64,000 bases of DNA from Mitsuaria sp. PDC51 (GTDB taxonomy: Bacteria; Pseudomonadota; Gammaproteobacteria; Burkholderiales; Burkholderiaceae_C): the NCBI RefSeq assembly GCF_900113225.1, contig NZ_FOZE01000003.1, forward strand, positions 310,001 through 374,000. Reading direction: 5' to 3'. Shown here piece after piece: positions 35,324 through 43,391 of the stretch. The position numbers and the translations under genes were made by a program. The notes beneath the pieces are model-generated. The model saw nothing but the letters and a program-made list of their open reading frames with translations, was not told where the DNA came from and did not search any database. Position 1 is the stretch's first letter; each line of letters begins with the position of its first letter.

Positions 35324-36196
35324 CTACTTCAGCAGTCGCAGGAACTCAACCGCGAACAGGCACCACATCGCCGTCCTGATCGATCGGAGCAGCGGCGAGT
35401 AGTCAAGGCGGGGCTCCGGGAGCTGCGGTTGAGGAGGTGCAACGTCGTCGGCTTCGGTCAGCTCAGAGACTTCAACTGCGGGCACGGGGGCGGCCGCCTT
35501 CTTGGCGATCAGCTGAACGCAGGGCGCCTGAGCCGTGCCGCCATGCACGAAGAGGTCACGGGGGTAGTGCCACTCTCGTAGAGCGTCGTCCACCTCATCC
35601 GAGAAGCTGTGGAGGGCCACGCCGAGGGTGACGAGGCCCACCTCATGAGCGTTCACGCCGCGGAAGAGTTGGTCCATCTGCTCCGTTGGAATGCAGACCT
35701 GAAGCGCCCACCGCTCCTCTTCGCCCGGCACCTCTGCGTGCACGAGGATTCCGTGAAAGCTGCCAGCGCTGTAGTCCGAAGCCCTCCCCCGCGACGCCTC
35801 GGTCAAAGGTGGAGATCCATCGATGGTGACCTCGATAGCGGACGGCAAGCTGCGGAGATGGAAAACGCCGGACTCTCCGCCGGCAGCGACCGTGCGCAGG
35901 ATGCGGTCGCGGACCTTCTCCTGGCTGGCCACGCCGCGCACCCGCCGCCGCGAGCGCTGAGCTGGCCGCACTGCCGGCCCGCGCGCCTGCTGATCCGCAT
36001 CGGACGGCCGTGGGCCTGCGAGCAGATCGATTTCGTTCACCTCGAACAGCGTCTCGGCGGTCAGGTGCTCGACCTCGAGGTACACGGTGTTGAAGGCGCG
36101 TCGCCACTCCAAAGGTGTGGACCGATCCGCCGGAGGACGTGCCTCCGCGAACACGTCGTCGCTCACGAACCGCAGTTGCTCGTCTCGCCCAATCAT
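35324..36196 (-). CDS. island protein of unknown function with C-terminal membrane helix
   Basis: 290 residues, not recognised. ATG 36196 has a strong GGGAGG ribosome site. The N-terminal half is predicted alpha/beta, the centre (SAIEVTIDGSPPL, FHGILVHAEVPGEEERWALQVCI) looks like a beta-rich sensor or immunity-type fold, and the C-terminus ends in a hydrophobic helix (IRTAMWCLFAVEFLRLLK), a tail-anchor arrangement. It is divergent from the two-gene unit starting at 36279, and the 82-bp gap probably contains both promoters. Island location and a tail-anchored layout would suit a membrane effector or sensor, but nothing in the sequence proves this. Confidence 0.7.
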   Translation of the reverse strand: MIGRDEQLRFVSDDVFAEARPPADRSTPLEWRRAFNTVYLEVEHLTAETLFEVNEIDLLAGPRPSDADQQARGPAVRPAQRSRRRVRGVASQEKVRDRILRTVAAGGESGVFHLRSLPSAIEVTIDGSPPLTEASRGRASDYSAGSFHGILVHAEVPGEEERWALQVCIPTEQMDQLFRGVNAHEVGLVTLGVALHSFSDEVDDALREWHYPRDLFVHGGTAQAPCVQLIAKKAAAPVPAVEVSELTEADDVAPPQPQLPEPRLDYSPLLRSIRTAMWCLFAVEFLRLLK

Positions 36197-36278
36197 CGTT
36201 GCCCTCCCCAGGGTGTGTGCTTTCCGAGATGCTAGCCCGTCGCCAGAGAGCGCCGGGATCGGACGCTACGATGAGGCC

Positions 36279-37094
36279 ATGCCGAAGCACGGATATGACG
36301 CGGAAGACCTCGCCCGCATGGAGATGACACGGGTGCGCCTTTCACACGAGCGCGACCTGCTGGCGATGAAGCTCGTGCAGCTGGCCAGCCGGTTCCCGGA
36401 CGACCGAGCTCGCCAGTATGCGAATGAGGGCGTGGGCCGCAGGTTGCGGACCATCGACAGGAGCGTCACCAACATCTTCCAGCTCTATCCGCCCGATCGA
36501 ACCGGCCATCTGAGCATGGAGGAGTGCGACGACGTCGCGATCCAGTTGCAGGCCTTCGCCATCAACGTCTACGCGCTGTTCGACAACGTCGCCTGGGTGT
36601 GCGTGCTGTTGAGCAAAGTGCAACTCAATCCGATGAAGATCGGGCCGTTCAAGGCTGAGACCACGCCTCATTTACCGCCATCGCTGGCGGCCTTCCTGTC
36701 CGAAAACCGCGTGAGAACGTGGCACCAGGTCTATGGCAAGGCTTACCGCGATGCGACGGCGCACCGGCTGCCGATCTACCTCCCGTCCCGCGCGTACACG
36801 CAGGAGGAGGGTGCTCGCTGGACTGAACTCGACACCGCGCTGATGAACGCGGTGCGTCATATGGGCGAGCCTGGCACCGCTGAAGAGATAGATGCTCGGC
36901 TGGAGCGACACCACGCGCTGCAGTCCGAAAGGGACAACCTCGGGTCGAACAGCCTGCTGATGGCTCTGACCTTGAACGGGCCCGACGCCGAGAAGCCGGT
37001 GTTCCTGCACCCCCAGGTGCTCGCTGACTACGGGCTTGTACAGGAACTGGTGGTCGAGGTGATCTCCAGCGTGCCTTCGCACTTCCGGCTGTGA
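36279..37094 (+). CDS. island protein of unknown function (helical)
   Basis: 271 residues, not recognised. Largely alpha-helical and charged, with an N-terminal coiled-coil-like stretch (LARMEMTRVRLSHERDLLAMKL) and a hydrophobic central helix (AFAINVYALFDNVAWVCVLLSK). The sequence around FRTW-like RTWHQVYGKAYRDATAHRLPIY recalls the helical nucleotide-processing or HEPN-like proteins of defence loci, but no R-x4-6-H motif could be assigned securely. The start is ATG 36279, in frame with a weak GAGG. It is followed at 10 bp by a small ORF with a good ribosome site, so the two are a unit. Confidence 0.65.
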   Translation: MPKHGYDAEDLARMEMTRVRLSHERDLLAMKLVQLASRFPDDRARQYANEGVGRRLRTIDRSVTNIFQLYPPDRTGHLSMEECDDVAIQLQAFAINVYALFDNVAWVCVLLSKVQLNPMKIGPFKAETTPHLPPSLAAFLSENRVRTWHQVYGKAYRDATAHRLPIYLPSRAYTQEEGARWTELDTALMNAVRHMGEPGTAEEIDARLERHHALQSERDNLGSNSLLMALTLNGPDAEKPVFLHPQVLADYGLVQELVVEVISSVPSHFRL

Positions 37095-37104
37095 CGAGGC
37101 GCCG

Positions 37105-37299
37105 ATGGACGAGCGTTGGGATGCAGACGTCGAGATCGAAGGCACGCCAGGCGGAGCCTTTGTCGCCGTGCTGGTGCTGACGCCGCCGCCAGAGATCGGC
37201 CCTACGGTGAGATGGGTCGTGCCCGGCGGCGAGTGCGGCAGCCCGCTGCACGCTGAGTGCGCTGCGATGGATGCCTTCGCTGAAATGTGCCGCGGCTGA
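37105..37299 (+). CDS. small island protein of unknown function
   Basis: 64 residues, acidic, with a GGAFVAVLVLTPPP segment and two Cys. ATG 37105 is preceded by GAGG at five bases and lies ten bases after the upstream stop, so translation is probably coupled. It could be a small partner (antitoxin-like or accessory) of the preceding protein; there is no sequence family I can name. Confidence 0.5.
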   Translation: MDERWDADVEIEGTPGGAFVAVLVLTPPPEIGPTVRWVVPGGECGSPLHAECAAMDAFAEMCRG

Positions 37300-37324
37300 C
37301 GACGCGCTCAGCCTCTCCGCCGTC

Positions 37325-38191
37325 TTAACGACGGAGTCGGGCCCCGAAGATGCTCGGCTCTGCCGCCCTGTCTCCAAATCGTCGATTAACGGCCAAAGCG
37401 AACTGAACAGCGAAGTCGACGGCTCCCTTCGCTTCTTCCTCCGATGCATGCATGCGGGTAATCCTCACGTAGCGTTTCCCGGACGTACTGCGGCTCACTG
37501 ACGGGACGATTGCCTGGAACACAAGCAACTCGACAGGGTCGATATTCACCAGCGCCCCGACCGCCAGCAGTCGGAGTCGGTCGAGGTATGGCGCGAGGCC
37601 TCGGTATTCATCGCGCATTCCGGAGATCGACGAGGCGGCTGGCAGAAGCGTGTGAAGGGTAGCCTCCGAGCGGCCAAATGCGTCGGCCGCTTCAACCATC
37701 GCGTCCTGCCAGCGCGCCGCTTTAAGGTGGCCTTCTGCCTCCATCAACAGCTCACGCACCTCGTCGTTTTGCACGGCTGCGATAAGAGATATCTGCTCGT
37801 ACTCGATGCCGACGAGGCGAGGTGCTGCTGCTTCCAAGAACTCAAGACCGAAACGGACGAGGCGCTGAGCATCTGCCCTGCTCGGTGAGGTTCCGGAATG
37901 CTTGAAGGCGACGCGCGCCTTGTTCAGGTCCTCGAGCCGCGCACGATGGGGAACCTTGCCGTTCTCGTCAGCAGCGGCCTTGCTGATTGCATCGGCCATC
38001 TGTTCCCAGGTGGCACGAGCAGGCACCTCGATACCGCGAGTCCGGACGGCGATGCGGATGAGCAGCTCCACAGCGTCCTGCATGAGTGAGACGGCAAGAC
38101 CATGTCCGAAGTCATCGCCGCGCCCGAGTTGCCGGTCGGCCTCACTGGCGAGTTGGCGAACCAGTACCAATTGGGGTGCTTCCACGGTCAT
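37325..38191 (-). CDS. island protein of unknown function, possibly HEPN-like
   Basis: 288 residues. An all-helical N-terminal domain (SLMQDAVELLIRIAVRTRGIEV, then DLNKARVAFKHSGTSPS and a FLEAAAPRLVG helix) resembles helical bundles seen in some HEPN-type and Abi-type proteins; this is a weak likeness by pattern only. The C-terminal domain contains VEAADAFGRSEATLHTLLP and ends basic. Start ATG 38191 has an AGAGGAG ribosome site. It overlaps the 3' end of the AlpA-like gene by 50 bp in another frame, so both are probably on one transcript. Confidence 0.65.
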   Translation of the reverse strand: MTVEAPQLVLVRQLASEADRQLGRGDDFGHGLAVSLMQDAVELLIRIAVRTRGIEVPARATWEQMADAISKAAADENGKVPHRARLEDLNKARVAFKHSGTSPSRADAQRLVRFGLEFLEAAAPRLVGIEYEQISLIAAVQNDEVRELLMEAEGHLKAARWQDAMVEAADAFGRSEATLHTLLPAASSISGMRDEYRGLAPYLDRLRLLAVGALVNIDPVELLVFQAIVPSVSRSTSGKRYVRITRMHASEEEAKGAVDFAVQFALAVNRRFGDRAAEPSIFGARLRR

Positions 38192-38684
38192 GAGCGGCGG
38201 CTCCTCTGGCTTGCAGTTGGGCGCGTCTCCAGGACGCGCAGCAGATGGTGGTTTGATCCGTGACCAATTGCAACGGGCGAGGCTTGGACGCCTTGTGTCG
38301 CCGCTGCGCGGGTTGGCTGGGCGCGACCAGCCAGGCCTCGATCTCTTCTCGGCGCCAGGCGTTGGCGGCGTCCGACAGCTTCTCTGGGGGAGGGAACTCG
38401 CCCGATTTGACCTTGCGCCAGAGGGTAGCCGGCGAGAACGGCAGCAGTGCCGGAATCATGTCGTTCACCCTGAGGAACGCACCGTCGGCCGCAGCGGCAC
38501 CGCGCCGAGCGCTGACCTTGCTGCCACCTGAGGGCCTCGGAAACTCGAGGGGAAGCGAAAGGCCGACGCCCTTTGACCACTCGCGGAAGTCGCCGAGCCT
38601 GACCAGGCTGCGCTTCCCGTCGGCGGCCACGCTCACGCACTGGAGCGCGCCCAGGTGCTTCACCAACCTGCCGAGCGTTGTCAC
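38142..38684 (-). CDS. AlpA-like helix-turn-helix regulator (island)
   Basis: 180 residues. Residues about 72-120 form an AlpA/MerR-type winged HTH: LRVNDMIPALLPFSPATLWRK, then SGEFPPPEKLSD and AWRREEIEAWL, matching the pattern xFPxPxxL...W...E...W. An N-terminal domain of about 65 residues and a C-terminal basic tail flank it. AlpA-type proteins control excision or integrase expression in P4-like elements, which fits this island. GTG 38684 overlaps the stop of the upstream ORF (GTGA). Some of the C-terminal tail may be read-through, since it overlaps the downstream gene. Confidence 0.7.
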   Translation of the reverse strand: MTTLGRLVKHLGALQCVSVAADGKRSLVRLGDFREWSKGVGLSLPLEFPRPSGGSKVSARRGAAAADGAFLRVNDMIPALLPFSPATLWRKVKSGEFPPPEKLSDAANAWRREEIEAWLVAPSQPAQRRHKASKPRPLQLVTDQTTICCASWRRAQLQARGAAAHDRGSTPIGTGSPTRQ

Positions 38685-38992
38685 CCGGTCCTGGAACAGG
38701 CGCGCGGCGGAGCGCTTGCGGACGTGTCTCGACAGGGCGGCCTCGGGTGGAACGGTGAGGGGTCACGGAATGTGGCGAGGGCGACCCATTGCCAGACTTC
38801 GGCGACAGGGACCTCGCCCCATACCCGGAACGTCTCCGCGGTGGCGAAGCGGACATTCAGCACGTCCATCCCAGTCGGACCACCGTTGCGGTGCTCCAGG
38901 TTGCCGTTGGCGGGCGAGACGAAGAATCCAACGGCGAGCTGATCGAAGTCGGCGAGCATCTTCCCCGTCTCGGCGTTCGAGGCATGAGACAA
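38681..38992 (-). CDS. small island ORF, unknown function
   Basis: 103 residues if the TTG at 38992 is used; ATG 38959 would give 92. DFDQLAVGFFVSPANGNLEH, then VRFATAETFRVWGEV and WQWVALATFRD look like real beta-rich protein, after which the sequence becomes Pro/Arg-rich. Its stop overlaps the AlpA-like start (GTGA), which is the best evidence that it is translated. It is the first gene inside the tRNA end of the island, where an integrase would be expected, but has no integrase motif. Confidence 0.45.
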   Translation of the reverse strand: MSHASNAETGKMLADFDQLAVGFFVSPANGNLEHRNGGPTGMDVLNVRFATAETFRVWGEVPVAEVWQWVALATFRDPSPFHPRPPCRDTSASAPPRACSRTG

Positions 38993-39070
38993 CGGCGGGT
39001 CGGAATCCCTGTCTCACGGAACCTCACCCAGTTGCAAACCGGTTGATGGGTTCTTTGATGGGTGGATACG

Positions 39071-39093
39071 AAAAACGGGCCGCGAGGGCCCGT
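39071..39093 (-). terminator. terminator downstream of tRNA-Ser (island copy)
   Basis: On the minus strand a 7-bp ACGGGCC/GGCCCGT stem with a 5-nt loop is followed by TTTT, 15 bp after the tRNA 3' end. It parallels the longer hairpin at 35231-35263. Next to it (39037-39066) the spaced direct repeat TTGATGGGT..TTGATGGGT may be an integrase arm-type site. Confidence 0.65.
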
Positions 39094-39107
39094 ATTTGCG
39101 TGGTTCT

Positions 39108-39198
39108 TGGCGGAGAGAGAGGGATTCGAACCCTCGGTAGGCGATTAACCTACACACGCTTTCCAGGCGTGCGACTTAAACCACTCATCCATCTCTCC
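39108..39198 (-). tRNA. tRNA-Ser (anticodon GGA)
   Basis: A 91-nt class II tRNA on the minus strand. The acceptor stem GGAGAGA pairs with TCTCTCC, discriminator G and CCA are encoded. The anticodon loop is CTGGAAA (anticodon GGA, reading UCC/UCU), a long variable arm (TGTGTAGGTTAATCGCCTACC) is present, and the T arm contains GGTTCGAATCC. It serves as attachment site for the island at 35273-39119. Confidence 0.97.
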
Positions 39199-39280
39199 GA
39201 AGCCCGCGATCATAGCGCAGATTTTGGGGTCCGAAGCAAAGTTGTCGGTCCCCGCGATGACAGCGAGGCGGGCAGGGCGC

Positions 39281-40207
39281 TCAGCGGCCCGGTTGGATCA
39301 CCTTGTCGCTCTTGATCAGCGCCATCGCGGTGCCGATCAGGCCGGACACCTCGCTCATGTTGGCCGGCACGATCATCGTGTTGTTCTTCTGCGCGAGCTG
39401 CGAAAAGGCCTCGACCGCTTTCTCGGCCACCTTCAGCTGCACCGCGTCGCCGCCGCCCGGCTGCTGGATCGCCGCCGCGATCTTGCGGATCGCGTCGGCG
39501 CTGGCTTCCGCCACCGCCGTGATGGCCGCGGCCTCGCCCTGCGCCTTGTTGATCTCGGCCTGCTTCTCGCCTTCGGACCGCGCGATCGCCGCCTCGCGCT
39601 CGCCGGTGGCGATGTTGATCTGCTCCTGGCGGCGACCTTCCGACGCGGCGATCAGCGCGCGCTTCTCACGCTCCGCGGTGATCTGGGCCTGCATCGAGCG
39701 CAGGATCTCCGCCGGCGGCGTCAGGTCCTTGATCTCGTAGCGCAGCACCTTCACGCCCCAGTTCAGCGCCGCCTCATCCAGCGCCTGCACGACGGCGGCG
39801 TTGATCGCGTCGCGCTCCTCGAAGGTCCGGTCCAGCTCCATGCGGCCGATCACCGAGCGCAGCGTCGTCTGCGCCAGCTGCGTGATCGCGATGATGTAGT
39901 TGCTGGAGCCGTAGCTCGCGCGCATCGGGTCGGTGACCTGGAAGTACAGGATGCCGTCCACCGTCAGCTGGGTGTTGTCCTTGGTGATGCAGACCTGGCT
40001 GGGGACGTCCAGCGGGATCTCCTTGAGCGAATGCTTGTAGGCCAGGCGATCGATGAAGGGCACCAGGATGTTCAGGCCGGGCGTCAGCGTGCCGTGGTAC
40101 TTGCCCAGGCGCTCGACCACCCAGGCGTTCTGTTGCGGGACGACCTTCACCGACTGCACGACGAAGACGATGGCGACGACCAGCACGACCAATGCGACGA
40201 TTTCCAT
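39281..40207 (-). CDS. SPFH/stomatin-like membrane protease-regulator (QmcA-like)
   Basis: 308 residues. One N-terminal membrane helix (IVALVVLVVAIVFVV) is followed by a prohibitin/band 7 domain: VVPQQNAWVVERLGKYHGTL, PFIDRLAYKHSLKEIPLDVP, TTLRSVIGRMELDRTFEERD. A long Ala/Glu-rich coiled coil (about residues 175-245) and a short C-terminal domain follow. Proteins of this type form large ring assemblies at the inner membrane and modulate FtsH or membrane microdomains. It follows the NfeD-like gene by 57 bp, the standard SPFH-NfeD pairing. Confidence 0.92.
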   Translation of the reverse strand: MEIVALVVLVVAIVFVVQSVKVVPQQNAWVVERLGKYHGTLTPGLNILVPFIDRLAYKHSLKEIPLDVPSQVCITKDNTQLTVDGILYFQVTDPMRASYGSSNYIIAITQLAQTTLRSVIGRMELDRTFEERDAINAAVVQALDEAALNWGVKVLRYEIKDLTPPAEILRSMQAQITAEREKRALIAASEGRRQEQINIATGEREAAIARSEGEKQAEINKAQGEAAAITAVAEASADAIRKIAAAIQQPGGGDAVQLKVAEKAVEAFSQLAQKNNTMIVPANMSEVSGLIGTAMALIKSDKVIQPGR

Positions 40208-40264
40208 GAGCGGGACTCCTCCTCCGGAGATGTGGAACGGGAAACAGAAAGAGAAAAGGGGCGA

Positions 40265-40696
40265 TCAGGCGGCGTCGACGAGCAGGCAGCTGCCCTCGAC
40301 CGCGCGGATCACATGGCGCCCGCTGTGCGGGGCGCCGGCGCCGACGAAGCGCGCCTGCCAGGCCGCGCCGCGGTAGCGGACCTCGGCGGTGCCGTCCGCC
40401 CGCCAGAGCGCGACGTCCAGGCTCTGGCCGATGTCGAGGTTCACATTGGGGTTCTCGCCGGCAGGCGCGCGGGGATGGCGTCTCAGGCGCAGGTGCCACC
40501 AGGTCACCGCGCCGCCGCCCACACCGGCGGCCACCACCAGCTGCAGCCAGAACGGCCCGCCGACGTGGGCCATCAGCGCCGCGGCCGCCGCGCCCAAGGC
40601 CAGCATCAATAAGTAGAAGGTCGTTCCGCTGGCGAGCTCCGCCGCCACCAGTCCGCCGCAGATCACCCACCACCAGGTGGCGACACTCCAATCCAT
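40265..40696 (-). CDS. NfeD-like short membrane protein
   Basis: 143 residues. Two or three membrane helices (WWWVICGGLVAAELASG, FYLLMLALGAAAAALM, LQLVVAAGVGGGAVTWW) are followed by a C-terminal OB-fold domain (LDIGQSLDVALWRADGTAEVRYRGAAWQARF). This is the short NfeD form lacking the ClpP-like domain. ATG 40696 has AGGAGG five bases upstream, so the longer frame to 40726 is not used. It is cotranscribed with the SPFH gene. Confidence 0.88.
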   Translation of the reverse strand: MDWSVATWWWVICGGLVAAELASGTTFYLLMLALGAAAAALMAHVGGPFWLQLVVAAGVGGGAVTWWHLRLRRHPRAPAGENPNVNLDIGQSLDVALWRADGTAEVRYRGAAWQARFVGAGAPHSGRHVIRAVEGSCLLVDAA

Positions 40697-40868
40697 CCCA
40701 TCCTCCTCGTTGTCCGGGCGATCCATGGTTCGCCCGGTCCTTGTGTGCCGGGGCAGTGTACGCCTCGGTCCTCCTGGCGCTTCACGTCCTTTCGGGGGCC
40801 TGAAGCCGGCAGTTGGCGGCCATTGACAACCTGGCCGTTCTGTTTCTGCGACAACCCGGGATCAACAC

Positions 40869-40896
40869 TTGCGTGACACGGCTGACGCCCTACACT
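40869..40896 (+). promoter_or_regulatory. probable sigma-70 promoter of the decarboxylase gene
   Basis: TTGCGT (40869-40874) and TACACT (40891-40896) are separated by 16 bp, and the expected start site lies about 35 bp before the ATG at 40938. A TTGACA at 40823-40828 upstream has no matching -10. The remainder of the 211-bp divergent gap shows nothing else. Confidence 0.5.
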
Positions 40897-40937
40897 TCGC
40901 GCCTTTCTTGTTTGACCTGCCCCGATCCGGAGGCCTC

Positions 40938-43214
40938 ATGACGCCGCGTTTCCGCTTTCCCATCGTCATCATCGACGAGGACTATCGCTCCGAGAACACC
41001 TCGGGTTTGGGCATCCGCGCCCTGGCGGAAGCCATTCAGAAGGAAGGCTTCGAGGTGCTGGGCGCCACCAGCTACGGTGACCTCAGCCAGTTCGCGCAGC
41101 AGCAGAGCCGCGCCAGCGCCTTCATCCTGTCGATCGACGACGAGGAGTTCTCCGGCAATGGCGACGGCGGCGAGCTCGATCCAGCGGTCCTGAACCTGCG
41201 CAAGTTCATCCAGGAGATCCGCTTCAAGAATGCGGACATCCCCATCTACGTGTATGGCGAGACGCGCACTTCGCAGCACCTGCCCAACGACGTGCTGCGC
41301 GAGCTGCACGGCTTCATCCACATGTTCGAGGACACGCCCGAGTTCGTGGCGCGTCACATCATCCGCGAGGCCAAGAGCTACCTCGACGGCCTGGCGCCGC
41401 CGTTCTTCAAGGCGCTGATGGACTACGCGCAGGACGGCTCCTACTCGTGGCACTGCCCGGGACACTCCGGCGGCGTGGCTTTCCTGAAGAGCCCGGTCGG
41501 CCAGATGTTCCACCAGTTCTTCGGCGAGAACATGCTGCGTGCTGACGTCTGCAACGCGGTCGAGGAACTCGGCCAACTGCTGGACCACACCGGCCCGGTC
41601 GCCGAGAGCGAGAAGAACGCCGCCCGCATCTTCAATGCGGACCACTGCTTCTTCGTCACCAACGGCACCTCGACCTCCAACAAGATGGTGTGGCACCACA
41701 CCGTGGCGCCGGGCGACGTGGTCGTGGTGGACCGCAACTGCCACAAGTCCATCCTGCACAGCATCATCATGACCGGCGCGGTGCCGGTCTTCATGACGCC
41801 CACGCGCAACCACTACGGCATCATCGGCCCCATCCCGGAGAGCGAGTTCTCGCCCGAGACCATCCGCAAGAAGATCGCGAAGAATCCGCTGCTCAAGGGC
41901 GTGGATCCGAAGAAGGTCAAGCCGCGGATCATGACGCTGACGCAGAGCACCTATGACGGTGTGCTCTACAACACCGAGACCATCAAGTCCAAACTGGACG
42001 GCTGGATCGACACGCTGCACTTCGACGAAGCTTGGCTGCCGCACGCGGCCTTCCACAACTTCTACGGCTCGTATCACGCGATGGGCAAGCATCGCCCGCG
42101 CCCGAAGACCGCGATGGTCTACGCCACGCAGTCGACCCACAAGCTGCTGGCCGGCATCTCGCAGGCGTCGCAGGTGCTGGTGCAAGATTCGCAGAACGTG
42201 AAGCTGGACAAGCATCTGTTCAACGAGGCGTATCTGATGCACACCTCGACCAGCCCGCAGTACTCGATCATCGCCAGCTGCGACGTCGCGGCCGCGATGA
42301 TGGAGCCCCCGGGCGGCACGGCGCTGGTGGAAGAATCCATCCTCGAGGCGCTGGACTTCCGCCGCGCGATGCGCAAGGTCGAGAAGGACTACGGCAAGGA
42401 CTGGTGGTTCAAGGTCTGGGGGCCGGACAAGCTCGCCGCCGACGGCATCGGCAAGGCCGCGGACTGGATGCTCAAGGCCAACGAGAAGTGGCATGGCTTC
42501 GGTCCGATCGAGGCCGGCTTCAACATGCTGGATCCGATCAAGTCCACGGTGATCACGCCGGGACTGGACATGAGCGGCAAGTTCGCCAAGACTGGCATCC
42601 CGGCCAGCATCGTCACCAAGTTCCTGGCCGAGCATGGCGTGGTGGTGGAGAAGACGGGGCTCTATTCGTTCTTCATCATGTTCACCATCGGCATCACCAA
42701 GGGCCGCTGGAACACGCTGCTGACCGCGCTGCAGCAGTTCAAGGACGACTACGACCGGAACGCGCCGATCTGGCGCATCCTGCCGGACTTCGTGGCCGCC
42801 TTCCCGCGCTATGAACGCATGGGACTGCGCGACCTGTGCCAGAGCGTGCACGAGGCCTACGCGTCCGGCGACATCGCGCGCCTGACCACCGAGGTCTATC
42901 TGTCCGACCTGGAGCCGGCGATGAAGCCGTCCGACGCCTATGCGCACATCGCGCATCGCAAGACGGAACGCGTCGAGATCGACAAGCTGGAAGGCCGCGT
43001 CACCACCGCGCTGCTGACGCCGTATCCCCCCGGCATCCCGCTGCTGATCCCGGGTGAGCGCTTCAACAAGCGGATCGTGGACTATTTGAAGTTCACGAGA
43101 GACTTCAACGCGAAGTTCCCGGGCTTCGCGACCGATGTCCACGGGCTGGTCGCGGAGAAGGGCAACGACGGCGTGACTCGGTATTACGTGGATTGCGTGG
43201 TTGACGAGAAATGA
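40938..43214 (+). CDS. arginine/lysine/ornithine decarboxylase (PLP fold type I)
   Basis: 758 residues. An N-terminal response-regulator-like wing domain (FPIVIIDEDYRSENTSGLGI) is followed by the PLP domain with GHSGGVAFLKSP, NGTSTSNKM, DEAWLPHAAFH, and the Schiff-base motif ATQSTHKLLAG. A C-terminal domain with TPYPPGIPLLIPGE completes it. It makes a polyamine precursor (agmatine, cadaverine or putrescine); substrate cannot be told from motifs alone. Start ATG 40938 is supported by GGAGG four bases upstream; the upstream 23 codons are not conserved-looking. Monocistronic with its own promoter and terminator. Confidence 0.92.
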   Translation: MTPRFRFPIVIIDEDYRSENTSGLGIRALAEAIQKEGFEVLGATSYGDLSQFAQQQSRASAFILSIDDEEFSGNGDGGELDPAVLNLRKFIQEIRFKNADIPIYVYGETRTSQHLPNDVLRELHGFIHMFEDTPEFVARHIIREAKSYLDGLAPPFFKALMDYAQDGSYSWHCPGHSGGVAFLKSPVGQMFHQFFGENMLRADVCNAVEELGQLLDHTGPVAESEKNAARIFNADHCFFVTNGTSTSNKMVWHHTVAPGDVVVVDRNCHKSILHSIIMTGAVPVFMTPTRNHYGIIGPIPESEFSPETIRKKIAKNPLLKGVDPKKVKPRIMTLTQSTYDGVLYNTETIKSKLDGWIDTLHFDEAWLPHAAFHNFYGSYHAMGKHRPRPKTAMVYATQSTHKLLAGISQASQVLVQDSQNVKLDKHLFNEAYLMHTSTSPQYSIIASCDVAAAMMEPPGGTALVEESILEALDFRRAMRKVEKDYGKDWWFKVWGPDKLAADGIGKAADWMLKANEKWHGFGPIEAGFNMLDPIKSTVITPGLDMSGKFAKTGIPASIVTKFLAEHGVVVEKTGLYSFFIMFTIGITKGRWNTLLTALQQFKDDYDRNAPIWRILPDFVAAFPRYERMGLRDLCQSVHEAYASGDIARLTTEVYLSDLEPAMKPSDAYAHIAHRKTERVEIDKLEGRVTTALLTPYPPGIPLLIPGERFNKRIVDYLKFTRDFNAKFPGFATDVHGLVAEKGNDGVTRYYVDCVVDEK

Positions 43215-43217
43215 AGA

Positions 43218-43240
43218 ACGGGACCCTCGGGTCCCGTTTC
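43218..43240 (+). terminator. rho-independent terminator of the decarboxylase gene
   Basis: A perfect 8-bp stem, ACGGGACC/GGTCCCGT with a CTCG loop, is followed by TTTC, starting three bases after the stop codon. Confidence 0.85.
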
Positions 43241-43274
43241 TACTTTCACGTTTGGCGCGCTTGGCCGCTGGAGC

Positions 43275-43322
43275 ATGGGGCCCTGGCGGCAAGCGCCAGA
43301 ACCCCAAGCACCACCGTCCCTG
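43275..43322. repeat. dispersed palindromic intergenic repeat, copy 1
   Basis: CATGGGGCCCTGGCGGCAAG continues into CGCCAGAACCCCAAGCACCA and then CCGTCC. The centre folds as GGGG..CTGGCG-GCAAG-CGCCAG..CCCC. It matches copy 2 at 53020-53068 with a few changes, including a compensatory T/A to C/G pair in the stem. It lies between the convergent decarboxylase and fabI genes. Confidence 0.8.
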
Positions 43323-43391
43323 ATCCACCGAGGTGATCGGCGGGCGGGGACCGGGGTGTGCGTGAGGGCGCGTGAGGGTGCGTGAGAGGCG

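Larger units (their letters stand above)
35273..39119. mobile_element. tRNA-Ser-associated genomic island, about 3.8 kb
   Basis: The plus-strand 12-mer TGGCGGAGAGAG occurs at 39108-39119, where it is the 3' end (acceptor strand plus CCA) of an intact tRNA-Ser, and again at 35273-35284 with no tRNA attached. Each copy is followed on the minus strand by its own GGGCCC-type terminator. This is the footprint of integration into a tRNA 3' end. The interior has lower G+C and different codon use from both flanks, an AlpA-like regulator, and unknown ORFs. No integrase is visible, so the element is probably a remnant or is mobilised in trans. Confidence 0.75.

Noticed and set aside
38681-39107. Integrase gene next to the tRNA
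   Set aside because: No tyrosine-recombinase R-H-R-Y pattern in any frame of this interval; only a small unknown ORF.
40890-43328. 812-codon minus-strand frame
   Set aside because: Antisense to the decarboxylase, which has all PLP motifs; no protein-like composition.
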